Positions 49,707-60,495 of a stretch of 64,000 nucleotides of DNA are shown piece by piece. The position numbers were made by a program, and so were the translations under genes. Positions within the stretch are counted from its first letter, which is position 1. Each line of letters starts with the position of its first letter. A model generated the notes under the pieces. It was given only the letters and a program-made list of their open reading frames with translations. It was not told the origin of the DNA and searched no databases. The stretch comes from Marinomonas sp. THO17 (GTDB taxonomy: Bacteria > Pseudomonadota > Gammaproteobacteria > Pseudomonadales > Marinomonadaceae). The stretch covers positions 2,648,501 to 2,712,500 of the forward strand of contig NZ_AP031575.1 in the NCBI RefSeq assembly GCF_040436405.1, in the 5' to 3' direction.

Positions 49707-50465
49707 ATGGGCTTTGGGCAGTCACTAAGATCTTGGTTAGGATCTGGTATCTTCTTTGTTTATTACATGTTGTCGACCGTGCTGTTTGGTGCATTAGCAC
49801 CTTTAGCGACACTATTATTGCCAGAGGCATTTCGACAGCCTGTTTTAAATCTTCATAACAAAGGATTGTTATTCATGTTCCGCGTGCTTTGCGGGGTAAG
49901 AGTAGAATTTGTTGGTTTGGAAAACATTGATAGACAGCGAACTTTTGTATTGGTGGCAAACCACCAAAGTGAATGGGAAACTTATTTGTTGCAGGTGCTA
50001 ATGGCTCCGGTATCAACAGTACTCAAGAAAGAATTGTTATCTGTGCCTTTCTTTGGTTGGGGGCTGCGTATGGTACAACCTATCGCGATTGATCGTTCAC
50101 AACGCACTAATGCTTTGAAACAGATTATTAGTCAGGGCAAAGAACGTATCGAAGATGGCCGTTCGGTGCTGATTTTTCCAGAGGGAACGCGCATAGCACC
50201 GAATAAAGCACAAGCCTTTAATAAAGGAGCAGCTATGTTAGCGACTTCCGCTAAAGCACCAATTTTGCCGATTGTGCACAACGCGGGTTACACTTGGCCC
50301 GGTAAGAAATGGCGTAAATTTCCAGGCACTATTCGAGTTGTTGTTGGTCCTATCATTGAATCTGACGGAAAGAAAACTTCAGAGTTGCATGATGAAATGG
50401 ATGGTTGGATGCGTGCAGAGATGGCAAATTTACCCAAAGGTAATGCTATTACCTTTGACGATTAA
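49707..50465 (+). CDS. plsC: 1-acyl-sn-glycerol-3-phosphate acyltransferase
   Basis: Transfers the second acyl chain in phosphatidic acid synthesis at the inner membrane. The 252-residue product has an N-terminal membrane segment (about 12-38), NHQSEWE (His-X4-Glu rather than His-X4-Asp, a variant seen in some subfamilies) and FPEGTRIAP. It follows another acyltransferase by 7 nt, and a terminator lies 57 nt after its stop. It converges on fabB, another lipid gene. More than one PlsC paralogue is usual in such genomes, so assignment as the main enzyme is uncertain. Confidence 0.85.
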   Translation: MGFGQSLRSWLGSGIFFVYYMLSTVLFGALAPLATLLLPEAFRQPVLNLHNKGLLFMFRVLCGVRVEFVGLENIDRQRTFVLVANHQSEWETYLLQVLMAPVSTVLKKELLSVPFFGWGLRMVQPIAIDRSQRTNALKQIISQGKERIEDGRSVLIFPEGTRIAPNKAQAFNKGAAMLATSAKAPILPIVHNAGYTWPGKKWRKFPGTIRVVVGPIIESDGKKTSELHDEMDGWMRAEMANLPKGNAITFDD

Positions 50466-50522
50466 TTTTAGTGAAGATTGATGTTTTGTTTAGGTTGAGA
50501 GTTGTCACAGTGAATAATTAAT

Positions 50523-50548
50523 AAAAAAGCCGCATAAGCGGCTTTTTT
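50523..50548. terminator. Bidirectional terminator between plsC and fabB
   Basis: AAAAAAGCCGC (50523-50533) pairs perfectly with GCGGCTTTTTT (50538-50548) around ATAA, working on both strands for the converging genes. Confidence 0.92.
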
Positions 50549-50566
50549 ATTAATTGCTTGGCCTTC

Positions 50567-51781
50567 TTAGCCTTGGTATTTTTTGAATACCAAACTGGCG
50601 TTTGTACCACCGAAGCCGAAGCTGTTTGACATGATAGTGTTTAGATTCGCATTGTCCTTGCGAGTCGTCACCACCGGGATATTGCCAGCAGCGGGGTCAA
50701 GTTCTTCTACGTTAGCAGAAGCCGTAATGAAGTCATTTTCCATCATTAGAAGACAGTAAATGGCTTCATGAACGCCGGCTGCACCTAAAGAGTGGCCAGA
50801 CAAAGATTTGGTTGAGCTAACGAGTGGGATGTCACTGCCAAAGGTTTCGTTAACAGCTTGCAGCTCTTTCATATCACCCGCTGGAGTACTTGTACCATGA
50901 GTATTAATGTAGTCGATTTTTTCGTCCACAGTACTCATCGCCATCTGCATACAACGTACAGCACCTTCACCGGATGGCGCTACCATGTCGTAGCCGTCAG
51001 AAGTTGCACCGTAACCAACTAATTCTGCGTAGATTTTTGCACCGCGAGCTTTGGCATGTTCAAGTTCTTCGATCACTAACATACCGCCGCCGCCTGCAAT
51101 TACGAAACCATCACGGTTTGCGTCGTAAGCACGAGAGGCTTTTTCTGGAGTTTCATTGTACTTAGAAGACAGTGCGCCCATGGCATCAAACATACAAGTT
51201 TGTGTCCAGCTTTCTTCTTCGCCACCACCAGCAAATACGATATCTTGTTTGCCTAGTTGGATTAATTCCATTGCGTTACCAATACAGTGTGCACTGGTTG
51301 AGCAGGCAGAAGTAATGGAGTAATTAACACCTTTGATTTTGAAAGGCGTTGCCAAACAAGCTGATACAGTACTGCCCATAGTTTGCGTAACACGGTAAGG
51401 GCCTACACGCTTAACGCCTTTTTCACGTAATGTATCAGCCGCTTCTACTAGGTTTCGCGCTGATGCACCACCTGAGCCTGCGACAAGGCCGGTACGAATG
51501 TTAGAAACTTGTTCTTCGGTTAAGCCTGCATCTGTGATGGCTTGTTGCATTGAAACGTAAGCGTAAGTTGCAGCGTCACCCATAAAGCGGCGAACTTTAC
51601 GGTCAATGGTGTCTGCATCAAGATCGATGCGTCCACAAACATGACTGCGAAAGCCATTTTCTTTATAATCCTCAGCGAAGCGAATACCAGATTGGCCCTC
51701 GCGCAACGAGTTTAAAACGCTGTCTTTATCATTGCCAAGGCAACTGACAATGCCCAAGCCTGTTACTACTACACGACGCAT
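50567..51781 (-). CDS. fabB: 3-oxoacyl-ACP synthase I
   Basis: Condensing enzyme required for unsaturated fatty acid elongation. The 404-residue product has the active cysteine in [10 protein letters not shown] (Cys160) and the two catalytic histidines in [11 protein letters not shown] and [12 protein letters not shown]. Length and N-terminus ([16 protein letters not shown]) fit FabB. It lies 26 nt after fabA on the same strand, the usual fabA-fabB operon of the anaerobic unsaturated pathway. Confidence 0.97.
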   Translation of the reverse strand: MRRVVVTGLGIVSCLGNDKDSVLNSLREGQSGIRFAEDYKENGFRSHVCGRIDLDADTIDRKVRRFMGDAATYAYVSMQQAITDAGLTEEQVSNIRTGLVAGSGGASARNLVEAADTLREKGVKRVGPYRVTQTMGSTVSACLATPFKIKGVNYSITSACSTSAHCIGNAMELIQLGKQDIVFAGGGEEESWTQTCMFDAMGALSSKYNETPEKASRAYDANRDGFVIAGGGGMLVIEELEHAKARGAKIYAELVGYGATSDGYDMVAPSGEGAVRCMQMAMSTVDEKIDYINTHGTSTPAGDMKELQAVNETFGSDIPLVSSTKSLSGHSLGAAGVHEAIYCLLMMENDFITASANVEELDPAAGNIPVVTTRKDNANLNTIMSNSFGFGGTNASLVFKKYQG

Positions 51782-51807
51782 AAATGTGCCTCTTTTATCT
51801 TAATCTT

Positions 51808-52323
51808 CTAGAAGTCTTCTGTTGAAGTAAATAGACCAACACGCAAATCCTTTGCTGTGTAAATTTCACGGCCATCTACTTTCACGCTGCCGTCAGCGAT
51901 TCCCATTACCAACTTACGTTCAATAACGCGTTTTAAGTTGATGTGGAAGGTCACTTTTTTAGCAGTCGGTAAGATTTGACCAGTGAATTTTACTTCACCT
52001 GAGCCAAGCGCGCGTCCACGACCTTTGTTGCCTTTCCATCCAAGGAAGAAACCTACCAACTGCCACATAGCATCTAAGCCTAGGCAGCCTGGCATGACGG
52101 GGTCTCCAGGGAAGTGACATTCGAAAAACCAAAGATCTGGGTGGATGTCTAACTCGGCAATGATTTCGCCTTTGCCATGTTCACCGCCCTCAGCTGAGAT
52201 ATGAGTGATGCGATCCATCATTAGCATGTTACCAACAGGAAGCTGGGCATTACCTGCGCCAAACATTTCACCGTGGCCACATTTTAATAGTTCGTCTTTT
52301 TCAAAAGATGAAGCTGTAGTCAT
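51808..52323 (-). CDS. fabA: 3-hydroxydecanoyl-ACP dehydratase/isomerase
   Basis: Introduces the double bond for unsaturated fatty acids. The 171-residue product has the catalytic His70 ([15 protein letters not shown]) and Asp84 (LGLDAMWQ), at the same positions as E. coli FabA. First gene of the fabA-fabB operon. No FabR- or FadR-type operator could be identified confidently in the upstream region. Confidence 0.97.
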   Translation of the reverse strand: MTTASSFEKDELLKCGHGEMFGAGNAQLPVGNMLMMDRITHISAEGGEHGKGEIIAELDIHPDLWFFECHFPGDPVMPGCLGLDAMWQLVGFFLGWKGNKGRGRALGSGEVKFTGQILPTAKKVTFHINLKRVIERKLVMGIADGSVKVDGREIYTAKDLRVGLFTSTEDF

Positions 52324-52580
52324 TATAGTCCTATATCCACATCCAGCCGCAAACTAAAAAATAGTTCGGTAGGTTATGTGGTCCAGTTTGCAGTATAAAA
52401 TCTAGCTGATTATATCGGTTTGATTACGCAATATGAATGTTTGTGAAGAAAAAAAACCGTCAATAGAATGAAAAACATACAGCAGTAAATGTGTTTGTGA
52501 ATGCAATACGACTTTAACCTCATTTCAATTTGGCTTTTCTGTTAGTATTTACTTTTTTGTAAGCGTTTAGCGTGCTGAAT

Positions 52581-53480
52581 ATGGATCAAACGACAAGGTT
52601 AGTTTTATCAAGTTGGCGGTATTCTTTGCCAGAAGGTCATTTGCAGGGGTATTCCCATTATCAAGGTATGGATAGGCCGAGTATTCATTTTCTTCATGGT
52701 AATGGTTTTGCTGTTCAAACCTACAGTAAATTTTTGTCGCAACTTGAAGGTTATAATCTTATTTTACAAGATGCGGCAGGACATGGTGCGTCGTCATCAG
52801 GCAAAGGCTTTGTTGGTTGGAATGCAACTGCTGAACGTTTTTTGTCATCTTTATCGCAGTGCATAAAGGAGACGCCTGGAAGTGAGTTGATTGGTATGGG
52901 GCACAGTTTTGGTGGTTGTATGACAATACTTATGAACCATCATAGTGATCGCTCTCCCTTTAATCGTATGGTTCTTCTGGATCCTGCTTTATTTCCACCG
53001 CGTTTGATTTGGATGATGAGAGGGGTAAAACTTGCAGGTTTAAAGCGTCATATTCCATTGGCAAAACAAGCCAGTCGTCGGAGAACGCAATGGGAAAGTT
53101 ATGCTCAGGTTCATAAGAGTTTTTATGAGCGTGGTACTTTTAAAGGTTGGGAGACTGAGTGTCTAGAAGACTATATTGATTCTTCTTTGTTGAAAGACGA
53201 GAAGGGCCATTATCAATTGCGTTGCCCCACCTGGATGGAAGCGGCCATATTTTCAAGTTACCCCAAAGGGCTATGGAAAAAGATTGCGAAAATATCGGTA
53301 CCAACTCATATTGTTTTGGGGAAAGATACTTTTGATTACTTTAAAGAGTCGTATCGTTTGTGCGCCAAGTTAAACCCCAATATTCATCTGGTAGAAGTAG
53401 ATGGCGGTCATTGTTTTATGCAACAAGATTCCTCAGCAGCGGCGCAAGTGGTGCAGAAAATTTTGCAACAGCATGTATAA
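52581..53480 (+). CDS. Alpha/beta hydrolase
   Basis: Predicted cytoplasmic esterase or related hydrolase. The product is 299 residues from ATG 52581 (302 if GTG 52572 is used; neither has a strong ribosome binding site). It has the HGNGF oxyanion region, nucleophile elbow GMGHSFGG, and the late GGHCFMQQ histidine, giving a complete Ser-Asp-His arrangement, with a lid region between. Substrate unknown. It diverges from fabA and converges on ispB. Confidence 0.85.
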   Translation: MDQTTRLVLSSWRYSLPEGHLQGYSHYQGMDRPSIHFLHGNGFAVQTYSKFLSQLEGYNLILQDAAGHGASSSGKGFVGWNATAERFLSSLSQCIKETPGSELIGMGHSFGGCMTILMNHHSDRSPFNRMVLLDPALFPPRLIWMMRGVKLAGLKRHIPLAKQASRRRTQWESYAQVHKSFYERGTFKGWETECLEDYIDSSLLKDEKGHYQLRCPTWMEAAIFSSYPKGLWKKIAKISVPTHIVLGKDTFDYFKESYRLCAKLNPNIHLVEVDGGHCFMQQDSSAAAQVVQKILQQHV

Positions 53481-53517
53481 AAGAGACTTAACATTATTAA
53501 AGTTAAGCCTCTTTTGC
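53481..53517. terminator. Bidirectional terminator between the hydrolase gene and ispB
   Basis: AAGAGACTTAAC (53481-53492) pairs with GTTAAGCCTCTT (53502-53513), one mismatch, with A/T runs on both sides. Confidence 0.75.
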
Positions 53518-53537
53518 TAAATATTATCAAAAAGAAA

Positions 53538-54518
53538 TTAATTGCGACGTTTTACTGAGGCATGTGCTAGTGCAATCAGTGTGTCTTTGTACTTCGATTC
53601 AGGTAGTGGCTCTATAACCTCGATGGCAAGGTCAGCTTGTTGCTGTGCTTGTTGTTGGGTGTAATCGATGGCGCCACAGCTTTGTACATCCTTGATAATT
53701 TCTTCAAGTTGATCCAATCCACCAGTTAAAATGGCTTGTCTGACTCTTTGTTGTGCTTCTTTTGTGCCATGTTTCATGGTGTAGATTAAAGGCAATGTGG
53801 GTTTGCCTTCAGATAAATCGTCACCTACGCTCTTACCCATTTCTTCAGCTGTGCTGGTGTAATCCATCACATCATCAATGAGCTGAAATGCCGTGCCAAC
53901 GTACATCCCGTATAGACGCAAAGCTTCCTGATGGACTTCGCTTGCACCGGCAACCACGGCACCACACAAAGCGGCTCCTTCAAACAGCTTCGCTGTTTTG
54001 TATTGAATCACTTTAAGGTAACTCGCTTCGGTTGTATCAGGGTCACCACAATTGATCAGTTGCTGTACTTCGCCTTCCGCAATAACGTTAGTGGTTTTTG
54101 CTAGGATTTCCATACATGGCATGCTGCCCACGTCCACCATGATTTGAAAAGCGCGAGAGTATAAGAAGTCACCCACTAATACGCTTGGTGCATTACCCCA
54201 CTCTTCGTTGGCTGTTTTTTTGCCACGACGCATATCTGATTCATCGACAACGTCGTCGTGCAATAGAGTGGAGGTATGGATAAATTCAATAATGGTTGCC
54301 ATTTTAATGGCATTGAGTAGTTGAGTGTCGTCTAACTGATTGCTGCTTTTGGCTGCCAATAATACCAGAAGAGGGCGTAGACGTTTGCCGCCATTACTAA
54401 TAATGTAGTAACCGATCTGCTCAATTAGTGGGATGTCACTACTAAGTTGCGACACAATATATTCGTTTACCTGACCGAATTCATCGGCCACAACATCGTG
54501 TATTTGTATAGGTTGCAT
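53538..54518 (-). CDS. ispB: Octaprenyl diphosphate synthase
   Basis: Makes the ubiquinone side chain from FPP and IPP. The 326-residue product has the first aspartate-rich motif DDVVDESD (88-95) and second motif DDVMDYTS in the C-terminal half, with GGKRLRPLLV before them. Chain length (C40) is assumed from orthology to ispB. It is transcribed divergently from rplU, the standard arrangement in gammaproteobacteria. Confidence 0.95.
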   Translation of the reverse strand: MQPIQIHDVVADEFGQVNEYIVSQLSSDIPLIEQIGYYIISNGGKRLRPLLVLLAAKSSNQLDDTQLLNAIKMATIIEFIHTSTLLHDDVVDESDMRRGKKTANEEWGNAPSVLVGDFLYSRAFQIMVDVGSMPCMEILAKTTNVIAEGEVQQLINCGDPDTTEASYLKVIQYKTAKLFEGAALCGAVVAGASEVHQEALRLYGMYVGTAFQLIDDVMDYTSTAEEMGKSVGDDLSEGKPTLPLIYTMKHGTKEAQQRVRQAILTGGLDQLEEIIKDVQSCGAIDYTQQQAQQQADLAIEVIEPLPESKYKDTLIALAHASVKRRN

Positions 54519-54635
54519 GCAATTTCCGAAGCTATAAAAGTCTCAAGCTGATCAGCAAGTGTGCCTCATGCTAGGTAAGGCTTGTGTCAGGGTCAACCCA
54601 AAATACGAAAAATGTCTAAAGAGTTTGCTTTTTCC

Positions 54636-54664
54636 TTGTATTGATTGAGCTGATTTTGTACAAT
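54636..54664 (+). promoter_or_regulatory. Candidate rplU promoter
   Basis: TTGTAT (54636-54641), 17 nt, TACAAT (54659-54664), about 135 nt before rplU. The leader that would result holds no evident terminator. Confidence 0.5.
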
Positions 54665-54800
54665 CCTGCGTCCGATTTACCCACATTTTGCTCCCTATCA
54701 TATGGTCATTGGTTTTCGTATTAATTTATGAAAGCTTATTGCCACTAGAAGTAGGTCAAATTTAATTTCAGTAGCCGGGTAGATCTTATTGGAGAAGAAC

Positions 54801-55109
54801 ATGTTTGCAGTAATTAAAACTGGCGGTAAGCAATACCGTGTGCAAGAAGGCCAAACCCTTAAAGTTGAAAAGCTTGCGGTTGAAGAAGGCGGTGTTGTTG
54901 AATTCAATGACGTTCTTCTTGTAAGCAACGGCGACGACGTAAAAGTTGGCGCTCCAGCTGTAGAAGGCGCTAAAGTAACTGCGGAAGTAGTTTCTCACGG
55001 TCGCGGAGACAAAGTGAAAATTTTGAAATTCCGTCGTCGTAAGCATTCTATGAAGCGCATGGGACATCGTCAGTGGTTCACAGAAGTGAAAGTAACTGGT
55101 ATCAACTAA
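54801..55109 (+). CDS. rplU: 50S ribosomal protein L21
   Basis: Large-subunit protein binding 23S rRNA. The 102-residue product starts [18 protein letters not shown] at ATG 54801 behind TTGGAGAAG; an in-frame ATG at 54789 lies upstream of the core of that site and is rejected. The ending [14 protein letters not shown] is typical. Operon with rpmA. Confidence 0.97.
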   Translation: MFAVIKTGGKQYRVQEGQTLKVEKLAVEEGGVVEFNDVLLVSNGDDVKVGAPAVEGAKVTAEVVSHGRGDKVKILKFRRRKHSMKRMGHRQWFTEVKVTGIN

Positions 55110-55145
55110 GCGTTAGCGTTAATTAACTTATCTAAGGAGTAAATC

Positions 55146-55403
55146 ATGGCTCACAAAAAGGCGGGTGGTAGTACTCGTAACGGTCGCGATTCCGAGTCGA
55201 AACGATTAGGTGTCAAGCGTTTTGGTGGTCAAGTTGTGGTTCCAGGTAACATTTTAGTACGTCAACGTGGTACTCAGTTCCACGCTGGTGAAGGTGTTAA
55301 GGTTGGTAAAGATCACACTTTGTTTGCTGTTGCAGAAGGCCAAGTGAAATTTGAAGTAAAAGGTAAGCTTAAGCGTCGTACAGTTTCTGTTGTAGCAGCT
55401 TAA
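55146..55403 (+). CDS. rpmA: 50S ribosomal protein L27
   Basis: Protein whose N-terminal tail reaches the peptidyl-transferase centre. The 85-residue product reads [20 protein letters not shown] without the cleavable extension found in Firmicutes. AAGGAG precedes the ATG, 36 nt after rplU. Confidence 0.97.
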   Translation: MAHKKAGGSTRNGRDSESKRLGVKRFGGQVVVPGNILVRQRGTQFHAGEGVKVGKDHTLFAVAEGQVKFEVKGKLKRRTVSVVAA

Positions 55404-55420
55404 TCATTTGCTAAAAATTA

Positions 55421-55452
55421 AAAAAAGCTCCGCAACGCGGGGCTTTTTTTTT
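55421..55452 (+). terminator. Terminator after rpmA
   Basis: AAAAAAGCTCCGC (55421-55433) pairs with GCGGGGCTTTTTT (one T-G wobble), followed by more Ts. obgE follows 58 nt later and may have its own start. Confidence 0.88.
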
Positions 55453-55485
55453 GTAAGAATTCTATAATCAGGTCTATCGATCTGA

Positions 55486-56703
<1,218 letters not shown>

Positions 56704-56729
56704 GCCCCTAAGTGAGTATAAGTAGTATC

Positions 56730-57851
56730 ATGGAAACGCGTGAGAAAATTGCAAGTGCGAAGCGCATTGTTGTGAAAATTGGCAGTGCTTTATTGACCAA
56801 TGACGGCCAAGGTTTGGATGTGGATCGTATCGGTTTGTGGGTGTCGCAAATCGCTGCCTTGAGAGCTCAAGGTAAAGAGGTTGTATTGGTATCGTCTGGT
56901 TCCATTGCCGCTGGAATGAAACGTTTGGGTTTTGGTAAACGACCGACTCAGGTGAATGAGCTGCAGGCCGCTGCTGCCGTTGGCCAAATGGAACTAGTGG
57001 GTGTATACGAATCACACTTTGAAAAACATGGTTTGTGCACAGCGCAAATTTTGCTAACTCACGACGATTTATCTAATCGTCGACGCTACTTAAACGCACG
57101 ATCTTCGTTGCGAACTTTGCTTGGTTTGGGCGTTGTACCCATTGTTAACGAAAATGACACGGTTGTAACTGATGAGATTCGTTTTGGTGACAATGATACA
57201 TTGGGCGCCTTGGTGGCCAACTTAGTTGAGGCGGATGCTCTGATCATTTTGACTGACCAGCAAGGTTTGTTTGATAAAAATCCTCGTGATCATAAAGATG
57301 CAAAATTAATCTCTTATATTTCTGCTTCCGACGATAGTTTGGAATCCATGGCAAGTGGTGGTGCTGGCGTGTTGGGGAGTGGCGGTATGTTAACCAAAGT
57401 GCGTGCGGCACGCTTGGCGGCACGTTCTGGGGCAGATACTCTAATCGCTTCAGGTCGAGAAGAAGATGTGATTCTGCGTGTCGCCAAAGGAGATGTGTTG
57501 GGGACTTGGTTGTTGCCAGAAAGCAGTCCAATTGCGGCTCGTAAGCAATGGTTGGCAGGGCATCTGAAAAGCCGCGGTGCTTTGACCTTGGATTCAGGTG
57601 CAGTGTCGGCTTTGCGTAAAGCGGGGAGTTTGTTGCCTGTGGGGGTAAAAGACGCTGAAGGTACTTTCTCTCGTGGTGATATGGTAATTTGTGTGGACGA
57701 ATCTGGTGCATTGGTTGCTCGTGGCTTGATCAATTACAGTGTGGCAGAAACGCTAAAATTGTTAGGTAAGTCATCGGGTAAAATCGGTGAAATTCTAGGT
57801 TACGAAGGGGAGCCGGAGCTGATTCATCGTGACGATTTGGTCATTATTTAA
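56730..57851 (+). CDS. proB: Glutamate 5-kinase
   Basis: First step of proline synthesis. The 373-residue product from ATG 56730 ([21 protein letters not shown]) has the amino-acid kinase fold ([31 protein letters not shown]) and a C-terminal PUA domain (about 275-373) with [10 protein letters not shown]. An in-frame GTG at 56712 would add six residues; both starts have weak ribosome binding sites. It follows obgE by 26 nt. Confidence 0.95.
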   Translation: METREKIASAKRIVVKIGSALLTNDGQGLDVDRIGLWVSQIAALRAQGKEVVLVSSGSIAAGMKRLGFGKRPTQVNELQAAAAVGQMELVGVYESHFEKHGLCTAQILLTHDDLSNRRRYLNARSSLRTLLGLGVVPIVNENDTVVTDEIRFGDNDTLGALVANLVEADALIILTDQQGLFDKNPRDHKDAKLISYISASDDSLESMASGGAGVLGSGGMLTKVRAARLAARSGADTLIASGREEDVILRVAKGDVLGTWLLPESSPIAARKQWLAGHLKSRGALTLDSGAVSALRKAGSLLPVGVKDAEGTFSRGDMVICVDESGALVARGLINYSVAETLKLLGKSSGKIGEILGYEGEPELIHRDDLVII

Positions 57852-57862
57852 AGGGGTAGAAT

Positions 57863-58225
57863 ATGGCTAAGCCAGGAAAAGTGGGTTTGAGTCGCGTACT
57901 CAGTGCCTCTAAATATTCTTATCAAGGCTTGCGAGCTCAATGGCATCATGAGGCGGCCTTTCGTCAAGAGGTGTGTTTATTCTTGATTGCCTTACCTTTG
58001 GCCTTGTGGCTTGGTGACAATGGTTTGGAGCGTGCTCTATTGATCTTCTCTGTTGGTATGGTGCTAATTGTTGAGACTTTGAATTCCAGTGTCGAGGCGG
58101 TGGTTGACCGTATTAGTCATGAGCATCATGAATTATCTGGAAGGGCAAAAGATCTTGGTTCTGCGGCTGTGATGTTGGCGTTGATTTTGGCTGCAGTGGT
58201 TTGGTTAGTCATTTTGTTCGGCTGA
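57863..58225 (+). CDS. dgkA: Diacylglycerol kinase
   Basis: Small trimeric membrane kinase that recycles diacylglycerol. The 120-residue product has three predicted membrane helices and the signature VETLNSSVEAVVDRIS with Glu and Asn of the active site, then AKDLGSAAV. AGGGGTAGA precedes the ATG. 11 nt after proB, so probably one transcript. Confidence 0.95.
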   Translation: MAKPGKVGLSRVLSASKYSYQGLRAQWHHEAAFRQEVCLFLIALPLALWLGDNGLERALLIFSVGMVLIVETLNSSVEAVVDRISHEHHELSGRAKDLGSAAVMLALILAAVVWLVILFG

Positions 58226-58271
58226 CTTTGCTTTAGCGAAAGATTTGTTTTGGCGAGAGAAGAGTGGATAT

Positions 58272-58300
58272 AAAAAAACCGGCAGTTGCCGGTTTTTTTA
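58272..58300. terminator. Bidirectional terminator between dgkA and rpsT
   Basis: AAAAAACCGGCA pairs with TGCCGGTTTTTT around a tight GT turn (58272-58300), serving both converging genes. Confidence 0.9.
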
Positions 58301-58306
58301 TAGGTA

Positions 58307-58570
58307 TTAGGCCAGTGCTTTGATTTTTGCACTCAAGCGGCTCTTATGACGAGCTGCTTTGTTTTTGTGGTATAGGCCTTTGTTAGCCGCTTTGTCTAGC
58401 TTTGAAGTCGCTAGAACGTAAGCTGCTTGTGCTTCAGCTTGATTGCCTGCTTCGATAGCTGCGTCTACTTTTTTCAAGTAAGTGCGAACCATAGAACGAA
58501 GGCTACCATTGTGAGCGCGACGTTTGATTGCCTGGCGCGCACGTTTTTTTGAACCGGCGGAATTTGCCAC
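58307..58570 (-). CDS. rpsT: 30S ribosomal protein S20
   Basis: Small-subunit assembly protein. The 87-residue product begins [20 protein letters not shown] from a GTG start (complement of 58568-58570), behind AAGGAG. E. coli rpsT also uses a non-AUG start (UUG), which supports feedback sensitivity. Its leader holds a perfect 10-bp hairpin. Confidence 0.97.
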   Translation of the reverse strand: MANSAGSKKRARQAIKRRAHNGSLRSMVRTYLKKVDAAIEAGNQAEAQAAYVLATSKLDKAANKGLYHKNKAARHKSRLSAKIKALA

Positions 58571-58602
58571 GGTCTGGCTCCTTTAAGTTTTCTAAATGAA
58601 AA

Positions 58603-58625
58603 CGACACAGCAAAGTGCTGTGTCG
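58603..58625 (-). promoter_or_regulatory. Perfect hairpin in the rpsT leader
   Basis: CGACACAGCA (58603-58612) pairs with TGCTGTGTCG (58616-58625) around 3 nt, about 35 nt upstream of the GTG start. It may take part in S20 autoregulation or act on the murJ side of the shared intergenic region. Confidence 0.6.
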
Positions 58626-58804
58626 TGAAATTAATGTCAAAGTTTTAACTTTAAAATCTCGCGGCGGATTTTACCAGTTTTTTGCGTTCTAACAACCCTA
58701 TTCTGCAATTATTCGCTAAAACAAGCGATATATTTGGCTGCGTTTATTGCCTTTTGGGTGTTATTCTTGTTGGATTCTATTGCGCGGATATATGTTTTAT
58801 CAAA

Positions 58805-60376
58805 ATGTCGGAACTTGATTCTTCTGTAACCAAAAAACCTAACTCTTTGTCTTTATTGCGTTCTGGTGCGTTGGTTTCTATTTGTACCTTTCTTTCTCGT
58901 ATTTTGGGTTTGGTTCGAGATGCTGCGTTGGCTTCTGTGTTGGGTGCCAGCGGTAGTGCGGATGCTTTTTTTGTTGCCTTTAAAATTCCTAATTTTTTTC
59001 GTCGATTGTTTGCTGAGGGTGCTTTTTCACAAGCCTTTGTTCCAGTATTAAGTGATTATCGTATGAAAGAAACACAGGCTGAAGTGCGAGCTTTGGTTGC
59101 AGCGGTCACTGGTTCGTTGAGTTTGGTGTTGTTGTGTGTCACAGCATTGTTTATGTTGTGCGCTCCTTGGGTAGTATATGTGTTTGCGCCTGGTTTTGTT
59201 GATGATGCGGCGCAAGCGGAATTGGCTTCACAATTGTTGGTGATTACTTTTCCGTATTTGTTGTTTATCTCATTGACCGCTTTGGCGGGCGGTATTCTAA
59301 ATGCCCATGGCGAATACGCGGTGCCAGCGATTACCCCTATCTTTCTGAATTTATCACTTATTGTGGCGACATTAGTATTTGCTCGTTCTGCGGCTCAAGC
59401 TGAAGTAGCAGTTGCTTGGGGGGTATTTTTTGCGGGACTAATTCAGCTATTGTTTCAGATGCCCTTTTTGGCGCGTCTAAAACTCTTACCTATGCCACGC
59501 TTAGGATTTTCGCACCCGGGTGTTAAGCGCATTTTATTGTTGATCGGTCCTGCTTTATTTGGTGTTTCGGTTGGCCAAATTAATTTACTGTTGGACACGG
59601 TTTTGGCGTCGTTTTTGGAAACCGGAAGTATTACTTGGTTGTACTTGTCTGATCGTTTGTATGAATTGCCGTTGGGTATTTTTGCTATTGCCATTAGTAC
59701 GGTAATTTTACCCTCTTTATCACGAAGCTTTTCGGTGGGGAAGGCATCGCGTTTCTCTGACACCATGGATTGGGCGTTGCGAATTTTGCTGCTTATCGCG
59801 GTACCGTCGTCATTGGCTTTGTTTATGTTAGCGGAACCTTTGATTGCAACCATTTTTTATCGTGGAGAATTGACCGCAAATGATGTGCAAAAAGCAGCGC
59901 AAAGTTTGCAAGCTTATTCGTTGGGTTTGGTTTTCATGATGCTGATTAAGGTCTTAGCGCCAGGTTATTTCGCACGCCAAGATACTAAAACGCCAGTGAA
60001 GATAGGCATTATTGCTATGGCGTCCAACATGGTTTTTAACTTAATTTTAGTGTGGCCTCTTGGGCATGTTGGCTTGGCTTTGGCGACCAGTATGTCGGCG
60101 GCTCTGAATGCTTTTTTATTATGGTTTGGTTTGTATAAAGCAAAACATCATGTGTTTACTTCGCAATGGCGCGTCATACTGCGCATTTTGTTGTCTGCCA
60201 CTTTGGCGTTGGCAGCTTGTTTGTATGGTTATCAGCAAATGGGTTGGCAATGGACGCAAATGTCCGATATTCAGCGTGTTGCTAATACTCTGTTGATTGT
60301 TGTCTCAGGTATCGCTGTGTACCTGATAGTGGCTTTTGTAGCTGGGTTGCGCCCCGCCATTTTGAAACAGGATTAA
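58805..60376 (+). CDS. murJ: Lipid II flippase MurJ
   Basis: Flips the peptidoglycan precursor across the inner membrane. The 523-residue product from ATG 58805 (MSELDSSVTKKPNSLSLLRS) has about 14 predicted membrane segments and the MurJ pattern SRILGLVRDAALASVLGASGSADAFFVAFKIPNFFRRLFAEGAF split over the first two helices. An upstream in-frame ATG at 58682 adds 41 residues with no homology, so it is rejected; no strong ribosome binding site is visible. Divergent from rpsT, 119 nt upstream of ribF. Confidence 0.95.
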   Translation: MSELDSSVTKKPNSLSLLRSGALVSICTFLSRILGLVRDAALASVLGASGSADAFFVAFKIPNFFRRLFAEGAFSQAFVPVLSDYRMKETQAEVRALVAAVTGSLSLVLLCVTALFMLCAPWVVYVFAPGFVDDAAQAELASQLLVITFPYLLFISLTALAGGILNAHGEYAVPAITPIFLNLSLIVATLVFARSAAQAEVAVAWGVFFAGLIQLLFQMPFLARLKLLPMPRLGFSHPGVKRILLLIGPALFGVSVGQINLLLDTVLASFLETGSITWLYLSDRLYELPLGIFAIAISTVILPSLSRSFSVGKASRFSDTMDWALRILLLIAVPSSLALFMLAEPLIATIFYRGELTANDVQKAAQSLQAYSLGLVFMMLIKVLAPGYFARQDTKTPVKIGIIAMASNMVFNLILVWPLGHVGLALATSMSAALNAFLLWFGLYKAKHHVFTSQWRVILRILLSATLALAACLYGYQQMGWQWTQMSDIQRVANTLLIVVSGIAVYLIVAFVAGLRPAILKQD

Positions 60377-60440
60377 GGAATTAACTTGTCTATGCTTGGC
60401 TTGTATAAGTTCTGGCCTACCTTCGGCTGGTGAACTGCTA

Positions 60441-60446
60441 TATAAT
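60441..60446 (+). promoter_or_regulatory. Possible -10 element before ribF
   Basis: TATAAT at 60441-60446 lies 50 nt before the ribF start. No acceptable -35 is present at normal spacing, so this is a weak call. Confidence 0.3.
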
Positions 60447-60495
60447 CGCGGGTATTTTTTTGACGCTAATCTTTAATTGTTTTGTACGGGGTTCT

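Noticed and set aside
49950-49990. Defective PlsC active site (Glu in place of Asp in the His-X4-Asp motif)
   Set aside because: His-X4-Glu is found in related PlsC proteins and all other motifs are intact, so the gene is treated as functional.
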